This document shows positions 15,384 through 23,487 of a stretch of 64,000 bases of DNA, in pieces; within the stretch, counting starts at the first letter, position 1; each line of letters opens with the position of its first letter. The stretch spans positions 1-64,000 of the forward strand of contig NZ_FNCH01000019.1 of assembly GCF_900100705.1 (NCBI RefSeq), given 5' to 3'. Origin of the DNA: Pedobacter terrae (lineage in GTDB: Bacteria > Bacteroidota > Bacteroidia > Sphingobacteriales > Sphingobacteriaceae). A model generated the notes under the pieces. It saw only the letters and a program-made list of their open reading frames with translations, ran no database searches and was not told the DNA's origin. Position numbers and translations under genes: made by a program.

Positions 15384-16412
15384 TTAATTTAAGTGAGTAA
15401 TCTTGGTATCTGGAAGCAGGTATACGGTACCATTTCGATCCACGCCAACATTTGCCATGCCCTGAGCGGATTGAAATTTAACCGAAGCCGTGGCCCCATC
15501 CTGCGACAATGCATTGCTGGTTGCCGTTGTAAAGCTGATGAGGTTTTTTACTGCGGCAAGGTAATTTTGGATGGCTGTATTTAAGCCGCCGCCTGCCTGT
15601 TCGTTGAGCGTGATATTCTGAATAAGGTTAAGCATGGCAGCACTGGCGGTAGTATAACCAATAAAATGACTTGCCCTGGCCAGTTCGGGAATAGCTTGGA
15701 CCAGGTTTCCACCGTCGGCCAGCATGTCTATTGATGGAGTAAACAAATAAGGCTGTACCACTGCTTCAAACTGCGCATACAGGGCCTGGATTTCGCTGCT
15801 TTGCGTTTGCGGTATAAGGTTTTCGCCCGGCAGCTGTTGTAGTGCATACTGATAGAAAAGCGAAAGGTTAACAAAATCGGATACAGTAGCCGCGGTTGTA
15901 GCTGCAAAGGCTGCCGACTGTGTCTGCAATTCGGGATTAACTTCGCTTTGTTTCATCACAAAATCAGTTAACGTTAGCATTTCATTAAAAGAAAGTGCCT
16001 GAAAAAGATCCGGCCGTTGTTGAACAAGCAGAAAAATCATATCCGCACTTTTTGCCATATCTCCATAGCTGAGCAGCTCGTTTTGGTGCAGCAATAAGTC
16101 CAGGTTGGCCTCATTGTCATTCACAGTTAACCGAATAGCAGCCAGCTGTGCAATATCGGCTTCGGATAAAGACAGTATTTTGTCGATATCTGCCCTGAAC
16201 GTATTGAACCGGATATAGCTTTCGCCCGTCAAACCATTTTGTATCAGTTTAAGCAACTGGTTTTCGCTTTCGGCATTGATGCCATTAACCGTGGTATCGG
16301 TGATGCCAAAGCTTAACCATTTCTGCCCTCCATTAATCATAGAAAGCACCGCCTGTGCCTTTGTGCTGAGCCCACCAATAGAAGTAAGTTGTTTTCCGTT
16401 TAGATTAATCAT
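15384..16412 (-). CDS. Unknown 342-residue protein within the R-body operon
   Basis: There is no signal peptide and no motif I recognise. The protein is largely helical. It begins MINLNGKQLTSIGGLSTKAQAVLSMI, has long Leu/Ala-rich helices (for example 'SLSEADIAQLAAIRL', 'ALSFNEMLTLTDFVMKQ') and ends in a short predicted beta segment, 'MANVGVDRNGTVYLLPDTKI'. It is flanked on both sides by Reb-like genes at 10 and 24 bp, so it is very likely part of the same system. It could be an assembly factor, a capping protein or cargo. The C-terminal half is Ala/Thr/Ser-rich like the Reb subunits, but no alignment is obvious by eye. Confidence 0.65.
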   Translation of the reverse strand: MINLNGKQLTSIGGLSTKAQAVLSMINGGQKWLSFGITDTTVNGINAESENQLLKLIQNGLTGESYIRFNTFRADIDKILSLSEADIAQLAAIRLTVNDNEANLDLLLHQNELLSYGDMAKSADMIFLLVQQRPDLFQALSFNEMLTLTDFVMKQSEVNPELQTQSAAFAATTAATVSDFVNLSLFYQYALQQLPGENLIPQTQSSEIQALYAQFEAVVQPYLFTPSIDMLADGGNLVQAIPELARASHFIGYTTASAAMLNLIQNITLNEQAGGGLNTAIQNYLAAVKNLISFTTATSNALSQDGATASVKFQSAQGMANVGVDRNGTVYLLPDTKITHLN

Positions 16413-16436
16413 TGCGCTTGATTTTGTTTAAAGACT

Positions 16437-16763
16437 TTATTTCGATGGAAATCCACTGAGTACTGTTGCGGCGTTTTGACCCACCACCAGAAAGTTGGCC
16501 GCTGCGCTGGTCGCTAAGGCCTGGGCGGCAGTTACAATAGGTGTATATTGTTCCGCATCTGCCGGCACTGCAAGCATTTGCGCCATGGCAACACCAATCG
16601 CGGTAGAACTGATGGTATTTACGTTTCTGAGATTATCAACTGCATCCTGTACGGCGAGTGCTGTTGATTGAGCGACAGATTGAAAGGCTTTCATCGTCCC
16701 TTCGTCTTGCATAATCTGTGGGGTAATGCTACTGTCTGATGTGGTTAAACTTGTATAAGGCAT
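16437..16763 (-). CDS. Divergent Reb-like protein
   Basis: The 108-residue protein has a Reb-like central segment, 'AFQSVAQSTALAVQDAVDNLRNVNTISSTAIGVAMAQMLA'-type in pattern, comparable to the 'AVSMGIAMHNA' and 'ETIGMAMHNAVTAQHNAQML' segments of its neighbours. It is Ala/Thr/Ser/Val-rich, with no Cys and no signal peptide. The N-terminus (MPYTSLTTSDSSITPQIMQDEGTM) and the C-terminal half ('TAAQALATSAAANFLVVGQNAATVLS') do not match the array copies. Assignment to the Reb superfamily is therefore tentative and rests on pattern and position. It lies 24 bp upstream of the 342-residue gene. Confidence 0.6.
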   Translation of the reverse strand: MPYTSLTTSDSSITPQIMQDEGTMKAFQSVAQSTALAVQDAVDNLRNVNTISSTAIGVAMAQMLAVPADAEQYTPIVTAAQALATSAAANFLVVGQNAATVLSGFPSK

Positions 16764-16833
16764 AATAAATTATTTAATTGTGTATCCGTTAACTAGTTCA
16801 TTTTTATATGAAATGATGCTTTATTAGCAGAGA

Positions 16834-16989
16834 TTATGTACTACTTTGACTCTCCAGTATTTTTTTGCAGCAAACAGACAAGCATGCATTGGCTATTAGT
16901 TGTCCGCTACGCTGATTGGTGCTCGCATTGTGCATGGCTATCCCCATTGATACTGCCATACTTTGAAATATAATCTGTAATGAATCCAT
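16834..16989 (-). CDS. Small Reb-like protein, 51 residues
   Basis: A short frame from the ATG at 16989 to the TAA at 16834 encodes MDSLQIIFQSMAVSMGIAMH followed by NASTNQRSGQLIANACLSVC and a short tail ending KKILESQSST. 'SMGIAMHNASTNQ' lines up with 'TIGMAMHNAVTAQ' of the 125-residue Reb-like protein and 'AAHNATTSQ' of the array. It is the first gene after the double-AraC regulator, 67 bp away, so it would lead the R-body transcript. At this size it could be overlooked, and chance cannot be excluded, but the shared motif and position make it credible. No strong ribosome-binding site is visible, as is common in this phylum. Confidence 0.6.
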   Translation of the reverse strand: MDSLQIIFQSMAVSMGIAMHNASTNQRSGQLIANACLSVCCKKILESQSST

Positions 16990-17056
16990 GTCGTATTGTT
17001 TGATATAAAATTACTAACTAAAAATACATAAGACTTGTAAAAAACTGTCAATCATT

Positions 17057-17899
17057 TTACAATTTTTCTAGCAGTTTATTCTTTAGCCATGATACTGGCA
17101 TTTCAGCATTTTTTTTCATTTTAAACGTCGAAGGAAATGTTCCAAAAACAGTTTTAAAGCAACGGCAAAAATGTGAATGATCAAAAAAACCGGTAGCCAC
17201 CGCAACCTCCGTAATAGTATCGGCATTGCCGAGCAGCTCAGAGGCATATTGCAATCTCAAGTCCCGTATAAACCTTGCAGAAGTGACAGGATATAATTCT
17301 TTCAATTTACGGTTTAACGTGGATGGGGTCGTGTTCAACAGTTTGGCAAGCTTTGGTATTGATTCTGTATGATTATCGCACTCAGATAAAGAAAAGCTCA
17401 AAAGCTTTTTTAACCATTGATGCTGCGTGGCATGATTTAATAAAATTTTAGCTTCAGGCATATCAATAGGTATTTTCCAACGGATTATTAAATCATGATC
17501 AGCATTTTGGGTTTCCCGATATTTAGACGGACTGATTTTAAATGCACTCGTGAAAGAGCGACAGAAGCTGGCCTGAGCTCTGAAACCTGTAAGCCGAGCA
17601 ATGTTTTTTACCGGCTCATTACTACTTAGCAATAAATAACAAGCCTTGTACAGGCGGTGATGAAGTATAAGTTTAGCAGGTGTATTTCCGGTAAGTTCGA
17701 ATACCCTACGGGTTAATTGAGATGCAGTCATCTTCAATAACGCAGCCAGTTTAACTACACAAAAATTTACATCGCCATAATTTGATTCCATATGGGCCAT
17801 CATTAAATCAATAAAATGGTGCTTCTTCCGTACCATTATCGTAATTGTTGGCGATATCGGGGATGATAGTTTTGAGGGTGGCGTACGATGTAGATTCAT
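17057..17899 (-). CDS. Transcription regulator with two AraC-type DNA-binding domains
   Basis: The 280-residue protein has two complete AraC/XylS double-HTH regions and no separate sensor domain. The first, about 28-130, includes 'NFCVVKLAALLKMTASQLTRRV' and 'EPVKNIARLTGFRAQASFCRSF..AFKISPSKYRE'. The second, about 165-262, includes 'IPKLAKLLNTTPSTLNRKLKEL' and 'DTITEVAVATGFFDHSHFCRCF..VFGTFPSTFK'. Such an arrangement would contact an extended operator. It heads the R-body gene series on the same strand and is probably its regulator, perhaps also of the divergent gene at 18259. How its activity is controlled is not visible: there is no obvious ligand or phosphorylation domain. Confidence 0.85.
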   Translation of the reverse strand: MNLHRTPPSKLSSPISPTITIMVRKKHHFIDLMMAHMESNYGDVNFCVVKLAALLKMTASQLTRRVFELTGNTPAKLILHHRLYKACYLLLSSNEPVKNIARLTGFRAQASFCRSFTSAFKISPSKYRETQNADHDLIIRWKIPIDMPEAKILLNHATQHQWLKKLLSFSLSECDNHTESIPKLAKLLNTTPSTLNRKLKELYPVTSARFIRDLRLQYASELLGNADTITEVAVATGFFDHSHFCRCFKTVFGTFPSTFKMKKNAEMPVSWLKNKLLEKL

Positions 17900-18258
17900 G
17901 AGTGCTGCTAATGAAATTAATTAACTGATATTCTGTATATCAAAGGAAGGTTATTGTTAAACTCGTTTAAAGAGCGTAAACAGGTGTTTTTGTAAATGAG
18001 GGTTTAATCTTCACCGCCAAGGGTAAATCCCTATAGCCGTTTTAGAATTATCAATGTAATATTTATGAGACAATCAATTGATTAATTATTACTCAATGTA
18101 TTTACCCATAAATAAAGACACTTATGAAATAGTAAATTTGTATTTTCGATGATTATTGGAGGGGGTATAATTCAATATAACAGAGGGTTCTGCCATACTC
18201 ATAAAACAATTAATTATATAAAAAATTAATTTTCATTTACCTGTTTTTATTATTCTAC
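17900..18258. promoter_or_regulatory. Divergent control region between the AraC regulator and the NarL-module genes
   Basis: This is a 359-bp AT-rich gap. On the plus strand a TAAATTTG box at 18133-18140 matches the TAnnTTTG -7 element, but no good -33 element lies at the usual distance. No gene or terminator is seen. It should hold the promoters of both the AraC-type gene and the downstream two-component genes. Confidence 0.4.
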
Positions 18259-19059
18259 ATGATAAACAATCAAGATAACTCGTCCAATCCTGGGGGCTTA
18301 GCAGATTTTAATGTTGTTTCTGAACTCCAATTTATAGAATACACACTTGAATGGAGCAAACAGATTTCGGGTATTGAAATGCCGTGGAAAGTTTTTGCGG
18401 ATAAAGACAGCAGTATTGAACAGATGTTGGCTCAGGTTTACTTTAACGACGCAACCATACAAAGTTTGCTATCATGTGTTGGGGTTAAGCACATCCATGC
18501 AAGATTTGCAATCGTTCACGACTATTATCCTTACAAGATCAAGCTGCCTACTTTTACCATCATACTATATGCTACCGATCAACTGGGCCAAAGATGTTCG
18601 GCTTACCATATTGGTAGACCACAATATCATGATACCATTACGGTGGTAAGCAGCAAGTCCTTGCCAGAGATAGGGAACTTTATTTCGGGCCGCCTTGCCA
18701 AAGAATGGATAAGTGAGTGGAAAACGGTATGCAATGCCAGTCCAAAATCACCTGAATTATTAAGTAAGCTTTTTCTGACAAACTATGGATACCTCGTCGG
18801 ATACAACTATGTCGTCTCAGACTTTATGTATTCGTTATTTCCGCCAGGAACGCAAAAAGAGTGTTATGATGTAGTTATATTGCCGGTTATTCATAAACAT
18901 GTTGCTGATCACCTCAATGCACAACCTACATTGAAACGTACTTTCGGACTGGTTTTGGCTGGCGTACCGCTTAATGCAAAGGGTATAACAGGAGATGAGG
19001 AAGTAAACTCTTTTTACGATCTCTCTCTTCCAACCCCACCTTCTAACAGTACATATTGA
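18259..19059 (+). CDS. Unknown 266-residue protein upstream of a two-component module
   Basis: There is no signal peptide, no membrane segment and no motif that I recognise. The sequence is mixed alpha/beta with aromatic-rich strands (for example 'FAIVHDYYPYKIKLPTFTIILYATD' and 'NYGYLVGYNYVVSDFMYSLFP') and ends in a low-complexity 'LPTPPSNSTY' tail. It is the first gene of the divergent group that faces the R-body locus, 83 bp upstream of the membrane protein. In the paralogous module near 55 kb the equivalent place is taken by a different, 125-residue protein. It might be the output or the signal partner of the kinase, but this cannot be read from the sequence. Confidence 0.6.
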   Translation: MINNQDNSSNPGGLADFNVVSELQFIEYTLEWSKQISGIEMPWKVFADKDSSIEQMLAQVYFNDATIQSLLSCVGVKHIHARFAIVHDYYPYKIKLPTFTIILYATDQLGQRCSAYHIGRPQYHDTITVVSSKSLPEIGNFISGRLAKEWISEWKTVCNASPKSPELLSKLFLTNYGYLVGYNYVVSDFMYSLFPPGTQKECYDVVILPVIHKHVADHLNAQPTLKRTFGLVLAGVPLNAKGITGDEEVNSFYDLSLPTPPSNSTY

Positions 19060-19142
19060 GATCCGGACAATCAATATTCCGGCCAGGATATATAAAGCGA
19101 CTGCCAGGATAAAATTTTGAATTAAGATCCAATCTTGCATTT

Positions 19143-19799
19143 ATGAATAGTGCTTTTCAAACGTTTTTAATCTATTCGTCTGTTGTGGTAATCGTACCAT
19201 TTTTGGTCGCTGTTATACGATTTAAAAAAATGGACCAGGCATGGCGATCGCTGGCCTTATTAATCTTTTTTGATTTCTTGGTAGAAGCTATTGGCCATAT
19301 TTTGTACTTTCTGAAAATCAGCAATCATTTTTTGTGGCCAATTTTTATACTCATCGAATTTACATTACTGGCAAGGATTTATAAATCTGAGTTTAAAAAA
19401 ATGGCAGTTAGCCGTTTCATACCTATTGTAACGTTATTGTTTATCGCTTATGTAATTGCCGACTGGCTGATGGCGCCTAATGATGATCTGAGTGCCCTTC
19501 CTCACTTTACAGAAGGGGTGCTGATACTGTTACTTGTATTGTGTTATTATTATAAAAACCTAAGCTCGTTTATAGAAACACAATTGGAACGTCAACCTAT
19601 GTTTTGGTTATCGACAGGTCTGTTTATTTATTTCTCAGCCAACTCGGTGATCTTCATTTTTAGTAACTACATTCAAATGTTATCGCTTAATTTCTTTAAT
19701 CTCATCTGGTTTACCCATTCTATATTTAATATACTTTTATACATTTTTTACACTTTAACAGTATGCTTAATCCCAAAGAAACTGAATTACAACATCTGA
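19143..19799 (+). CDS. Multi-pass membrane protein paired with a NarL-type kinase
   Basis: The 218-residue protein has about six or seven hydrophobic segments: near 10-24, 35-53, 60-76, 93-109, 124-140, 155-175 and 185-210. The end contains 'FNLIWFTHSIFNILLYIFYT'. The paralogue at 55548-56201 has nearly the same length and topology, a comparable 'PMFWLSTGLFIYFSANSV' segment (there 'PEFWWVTGVLFYYFGSTM') and the same overlap with the kinase gene that follows. It is therefore likely to be the sensory membrane component that feeds the kinase, which has a single transmembrane segment. Ligand unknown. The last 37 bases overlap the kinase gene, implying translational coupling. Confidence 0.75.
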   Translation: MNSAFQTFLIYSSVVVIVPFLVAVIRFKKMDQAWRSLALLIFFDFLVEAIGHILYFLKISNHFLWPIFILIEFTLLARIYKSEFKKMAVSRFIPIVTLLFIAYVIADWLMAPNDDLSALPHFTEGVLILLLVLCYYYKNLSSFIETQLERQPMFWLSTGLFIYFSANSVIFIFSNYIQMLSLNFFNLIWFTHSIFNILLYIFYTLTVCLIPKKLNYNI

Positions 19800-20569
19800 T
19801 ATTCGGAAGTATTCTGGTTATGCTACTGCTAGCTGTTGCGACCATTTCATTTTTTGTTATATACCATAGAAGGCTGCTTAAAGAGCAGGGGCGTTTACAA
19901 AAAGTGAAGGATAAGCACCAAAGACAATTACTTGGTTTCAGCATTAGCATTCAGGAAAAAGAAAGGGTAAGGATAGGACAGGATATGCATGATGAAATAG
20001 GATCCTCTCTTTCAGCTATTAAAATGCTCGTTAATCGGCTTCCGAACACGGATGTTGAAAGCCACCAATTGATTTCGAACATTAAAAATGGATTGAGCAA
20101 CACCATAAGTGATGTAAGAATGATTGCGAATAACCTGTTCCCATCTGTACTGGCAAAATTCGGATTGGCGGATGCATTACATCACCAGGTAAAGGTATTA
20201 TCTGCGAGCAATACCTTAGCGATTGACATGGTATTAGATACAAAATTTGAACTTAATTTTGAATACGAGCTGGCCATATACCGCATTATGCAGGAATTAA
20301 TCAACAATGTCATCAATCATGCAAATGCAAAAAATCTTTTAATCATGTTGAATCAAACACCTGAACGCATATTGGCTACAGTTAAAGATGATGGCTGTGG
20401 TTTTGATGCGGCAATAATGGAAGATCCGATACAGATGGGCATAGGTATTAAGAGTATTAAAACCCGGGTAGCAGCCATGCAGGCTACTTTGAAAATAACA
20501 TCTGGAAAAGATACGGGTACATTAATTGAAATACATATTCCTTTAAATGATGAAAAAGATCAAAGATAG
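19763..20569 (+). CDS. NarL-family sensor histidine kinase
   Basis: The 268-residue kinase has one N-terminal membrane helix (about 14-36), a short coiled linker, a HisKA_3 dimerisation region with the phospho-acceptor His in 'IGQDMHDEIGSSLSAIK' (about residue 74-90), and an HATPase_c domain with the N box 'ELINNVINHANA', the G1 box 'DDGCGFD' and the G2 box 'GIGIKSIKTRV'. It has no extracellular sensor of its own; the overlapping membrane-protein gene upstream probably supplies this. It overlaps the response regulator gene by 23 bases. The pair is adjacent to, and divergent from, the R-body locus and may regulate it; this is inference from position. Confidence 0.93.
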   Translation: MLNPKETELQHLIFGSILVMLLLAVATISFFVIYHRRLLKEQGRLQKVKDKHQRQLLGFSISIQEKERVRIGQDMHDEIGSSLSAIKMLVNRLPNTDVESHQLISNIKNGLSNTISDVRMIANNLFPSVLAKFGLADALHHQVKVLSASNTLAIDMVLDTKFELNFEYELAIYRIMQELINNVINHANAKNLLIMLNQTPERILATVKDDGCGFDAAIMEDPIQMGIGIKSIKTRVAAMQATLKITSGKDTGTLIEIHIPLNDEKDQR

Positions 20570-21245
20570 GCTAACCCATCAACCCTTAAACCAAATTAAA
20601 ATAGGTATAGTGGACGATCACAAACTGTTCAGACGGGGACTAATGGAAATTCTTGGACAGGTGAAACACTTCGAACTTATTTTCGAAGTAGAAAGCTATT
20701 CGCAATTGTTAGAAGAAATGGAATTGCAGGTGCCTGATGTTATCCTGATGGACATTGAAATGCCCGGAACAGATGGAATAGATGGCTGCAAACATATGAT
20801 GGAAAAATTCCCGGAAGCAAAAATAATTGCCTTATCTATGCACACCGCAGATAATTTCATTTTTTATATGATGAAAGCCGGTGCGCGTAGCTATTTGCCC
20901 AAAGATATTGATGAACAAACCTTATACAAAGCCATTGAAACCGTATATAATAGCGGATTCTATTTTACAGATGCTGTTACCGCAGCCATGCTAAATGGTG
21001 TTAAAAATAATTATGGCAGGAGGTCAACTTTAAAGTATGGTGAAAGCCCGCTCAGCAAAAGAGAACTTGAGGTATTAACCCTTATTTGCAATGGCTTAAC
21101 CACGGCAGAAATTGCACAGAAATTATTCATCAGTATAAAAACCGTGGAGGGCCACCGTAAAAATTTATTGGAAAAATCAGGTATGTCCAATTCAGTGAGC
21201 CTGGCCGTATATGCAGTTAAAAATGGAATTCTCGATGAACGATAA
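20547..21245 (+). CDS. NarL/LuxR-family response regulator
   Basis: The 232-residue protein has a receiver domain (about 17-135) with the acidic pair in 'IGIVDDHKLFRRGL', the phospho-acceptor Asp in 'VILMDIEMPG', the conserved Thr/Ser in 'IIALSMHT' and Lys in 'YLPKDID'. A LuxR-type HTH follows (about 165-228; 'LSKRELEVLTLICNGLTTAEIAQKL' and 'SIKTVEGHRKNLLEKSG'). It is the partner of the overlapping kinase. The actual start may be later than 20547, since the receiver normally begins only a few residues before its first strand. Targets are unknown; the nearest candidates are the R-body genes and the upstream 266-residue protein. Confidence 0.93.
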   Translation: MMKKIKDRLTHQPLNQIKIGIVDDHKLFRRGLMEILGQVKHFELIFEVESYSQLLEEMELQVPDVILMDIEMPGTDGIDGCKHMMEKFPEAKIIALSMHTADNFIFYMMKAGARSYLPKDIDEQTLYKAIETVYNSGFYFTDAVTAAMLNGVKNNYGRRSTLKYGESPLSKRELEVLTLICNGLTTAEIAQKLFISIKTVEGHRKNLLEKSGMSNSVSLAVYAVKNGILDER

Positions 21246-21395
21246 TAAACAACAAATCCTCATCTTTTTAATTTTTCTGCCAAACGTTGCAAAATTTAAA
21301 AATTATGGAATTTTCCCCTTCTCCCGCAAACACCAAACTTTTAGTCCTGACAAAAGTGGGATGAAATAAAATTAGTTCTAACAATATTGCTGCAA

Positions 21396-22559
21396 TCAAA
21401 CCCGGTGATCTACAATTATGGGTGTTTTTCCTGTAGTGGCATTGATGTAAAGAGTTAAATCCTTACCCACTAATACTTCTAAGTTTTTCACTGGGTAACC
21501 AAATATCTCGTAGAGCTGCTGAAGCTTTAACCCGATATAGGCTTCTTGGTTGCTATTGGCTACATCGGTGATCAATAGAAATCTTATGATATTGGAACCA
21601 TCTTGTGATGCGATCTGTATCTGAAACCGTTCTACATCTGAAAAAACGGCATTAAAATCATCCAGCTCATAGTTGCACTCGTTAAACATAAAAGAATTTG
21701 ATGATCTCCCTTTTAATTCAAGGTAAGGTTGGCCATCAATTTCTACCCATTTACCAATATCGCCTGTATTGTACCTAAAAATCGGGAAACGTTTACGGAA
21801 TAGATTACTTACCAGGAGAGAACCATAGCCACCAGCATCACAACTGCTTAGCTCCACTACCAGACCATCAATTACACTGAACAATGATGGTGACCGGCTG
21901 TAATTACACCAGGCCCATATCCCCGTTTCTGCAGAACCATACAATGAATAGATCTGCCGGGTTCCGAAAATATCTTCGAAAAGTTTGACATGTGATGGCG
22001 GCAAAAACTCGCCACCAAACAAAAGATTGTTAATGGATAAACGCAGCTGATTTTTTTTAAGGTATTGCGCAAAAAGGAATAATACTGAAGGTGTACCCAA
22101 TAATAAATCAGGCTTAAAATTTAGCGCCATCTGGTAGGCATTTTCATAAGGCAAACCGGCACTGGCCACCAAAGTGGTTGCCTTACACCTTTCCAGCAGA
22201 TCGTCCATAATGGCAGCGGTACGGTACATATCCATGTAACCGAACATATTAAGTGCAATGGTTTTTGGCGTAAAAACTTTAGCTTGTAGTAAAGCCGAAG
22301 CAAGCACTGCACGCTGTTCGAGATTTTCTGTAATATCAACCGGAAAAATCAGGGGTTTTTGGGTAGATCCACCAGAGCGCACCAAATAAACACCCCGTTC
22401 CTGGCTATGCAGATCGAAATGACCATTTAATAGTTTAATTAATTCCTTTTTACCTACTATGGGCGCATTTAGATAGTCTTCATGATCAAGATAATAGGAT
22501 CTGAAAAGATCAGACTGTTTAACAACCTGGTAGTACTGATTAAGGAGGGGATTGATCAT
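21396..22559 (-). CDS. PaaK-like adenylating enzyme (ANL superfamily)
   Basis: The 387-residue protein resembles phenylacetate-CoA ligase and coenzyme F390 synthetase-like enzymes, which activate a carboxylate with ATP. Motifs are the phosphate loop 'VRSGGSTQKPLIFP' (about 61-74), 'LYGSAETGIWAW' (about 207-218), 'FRYNTGDIGKW' with the ribose-binding Asp (about 268-278), 'GRSSNS' (about 288), and a C-terminal 'ATTGKTPIIVDHR' with the likely catalytic Lys. It is the last gene of a four-gene operon (gaps 1-8 bp or less) with a GT2 glycosyltransferase, an ATP-grasp-like ligase and a helical oxygenase-like protein. The natural substrate is unknown. Confidence 0.85.
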   Translation of the reverse strand: MINPLLNQYYQVVKQSDLFRSYYLDHEDYLNAPIVGKKELIKLLNGHFDLHSQERGVYLVRSGGSTQKPLIFPVDITENLEQRAVLASALLQAKVFTPKTIALNMFGYMDMYRTAAIMDDLLERCKATTLVASAGLPYENAYQMALNFKPDLLLGTPSVLFLFAQYLKKNQLRLSINNLLFGGEFLPPSHVKLFEDIFGTRQIYSLYGSAETGIWAWCNYSRSPSLFSVIDGLVVELSSCDAGGYGSLLVSNLFRKRFPIFRYNTGDIGKWVEIDGQPYLELKGRSSNSFMFNECNYELDDFNAVFSDVERFQIQIASQDGSNIIRFLLITDVANSNQEAYIGLKLQQLYEIFGYPVKNLEVLVGKDLTLYINATTGKTPIIVDHRV

Positions 22560-22567
22560 TAAAATAT

Positions 22568-23485
22568 TTATCTTTTGATGAGCAGATAGCCGATGTATTT
22601 AGGCAAATAGCTGCGATAATACCATAAAAACCTGATTTTTTGGCTATTGGATGATAAATTCCGTAAAGCATGTTTATACCAGCGTTCGCCGATCATGCCC
22701 ATCATCAGCTTATCGTGCTTGTCCTTACTATTTATATATCTCGAAATTATCGGTGGTAATTCAATTTGTTTAAAATGGCTGTATTTTTTCCTCGAAAGGC
22801 TACCAGGTACCTTGTTAACGTAAAGATAAGCGCCGGTTAGCAAAGCTATCTTTCCTGGCACTTGGTTTAAGATGCTTTTTAGTACCCTATACCAAAAATC
22901 GATGCCTTCATTTAGCTGCGCTTCGGTCTCGTATCGGTTAGCGGCAATCCATTTACTCCGTATCATTACATTACTGCCTACCCCCATGATAAAATTCCGG
23001 GCACTAACTGCCTTTAAAGGATCCTTAATCAGAAATAGATCTACATCAAGCGGCTCCAGGTACTTTTTTAAGGGCTTTAGGTCTGGATATATTTCATTGC
23101 CCGGCATAAACGCGATGTTTAGCACCATAAAATCAAGCTGATGCAATTTAAATGCTTGAGCTGCAACTTCCAACAGCCGTGGTTGATATTCGTCATCTGC
23201 ATCCAAAAAACTGACTAATTCGCAATTAGTAGCCGCAAAACCGATGTTGCGTGCATTGCCCGGGCCTTTATTCTCGGTGAGTCTTATGACCTGTATCCTG
23301 CAATTGCCAAAAGCCGAAATATGATGATGTAAATATTCATAAACAATAGAAAGGCTATTATCTGTACTTAGGTCGTCTACAATAACCAACTCATCCGGCA
23401 GTTTACTTTGCCGGATGATTGAATTTAAAGTTTGCGTGATGTAAGCCGCCTTATTAAACAGGGGTATAATGATCGCATGTGTCAT
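22568..23485 (-). CDS. GT2-family glycosyltransferase
   Basis: The 305-residue GT-A enzyme has the N-terminal nucleotide-sugar fold: 'AIIIPLFNKAAYITQTLNSI', 'DELVIVDDLSTDNSL', 'GPGNARNIGF' and the metal-binding 'SFLDADDEY'. It has no membrane helix and should act at the cytoplasmic side. It lies 8 bp before the PaaK-like gene and 2 bp after the ATP-grasp-like gene. Within that operon it may glycosylate the small-molecule or peptide product, or act on a surface polysaccharide. Specificity cannot be read from the sequence. Confidence 0.88.
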   Translation of the reverse strand: MTHAIIIPLFNKAAYITQTLNSIIRQSKLPDELVIVDDLSTDNSLSIVYEYLHHHISAFGNCRIQVIRLTENKGPGNARNIGFAATNCELVSFLDADDEYQPRLLEVAAQAFKLHQLDFMVLNIAFMPGNEIYPDLKPLKKYLEPLDVDLFLIKDPLKAVSARNFIMGVGSNVMIRSKWIAANRYETEAQLNEGIDFWYRVLKSILNQVPGKIALLTGAYLYVNKVPGSLSRKKYSHFKQIELPPIISRYINSKDKHDKLMMGMIGERWYKHALRNLSSNSQKIRFLWYYRSYLPKYIGYLLIKR

Positions 23486-23487
23486 AC

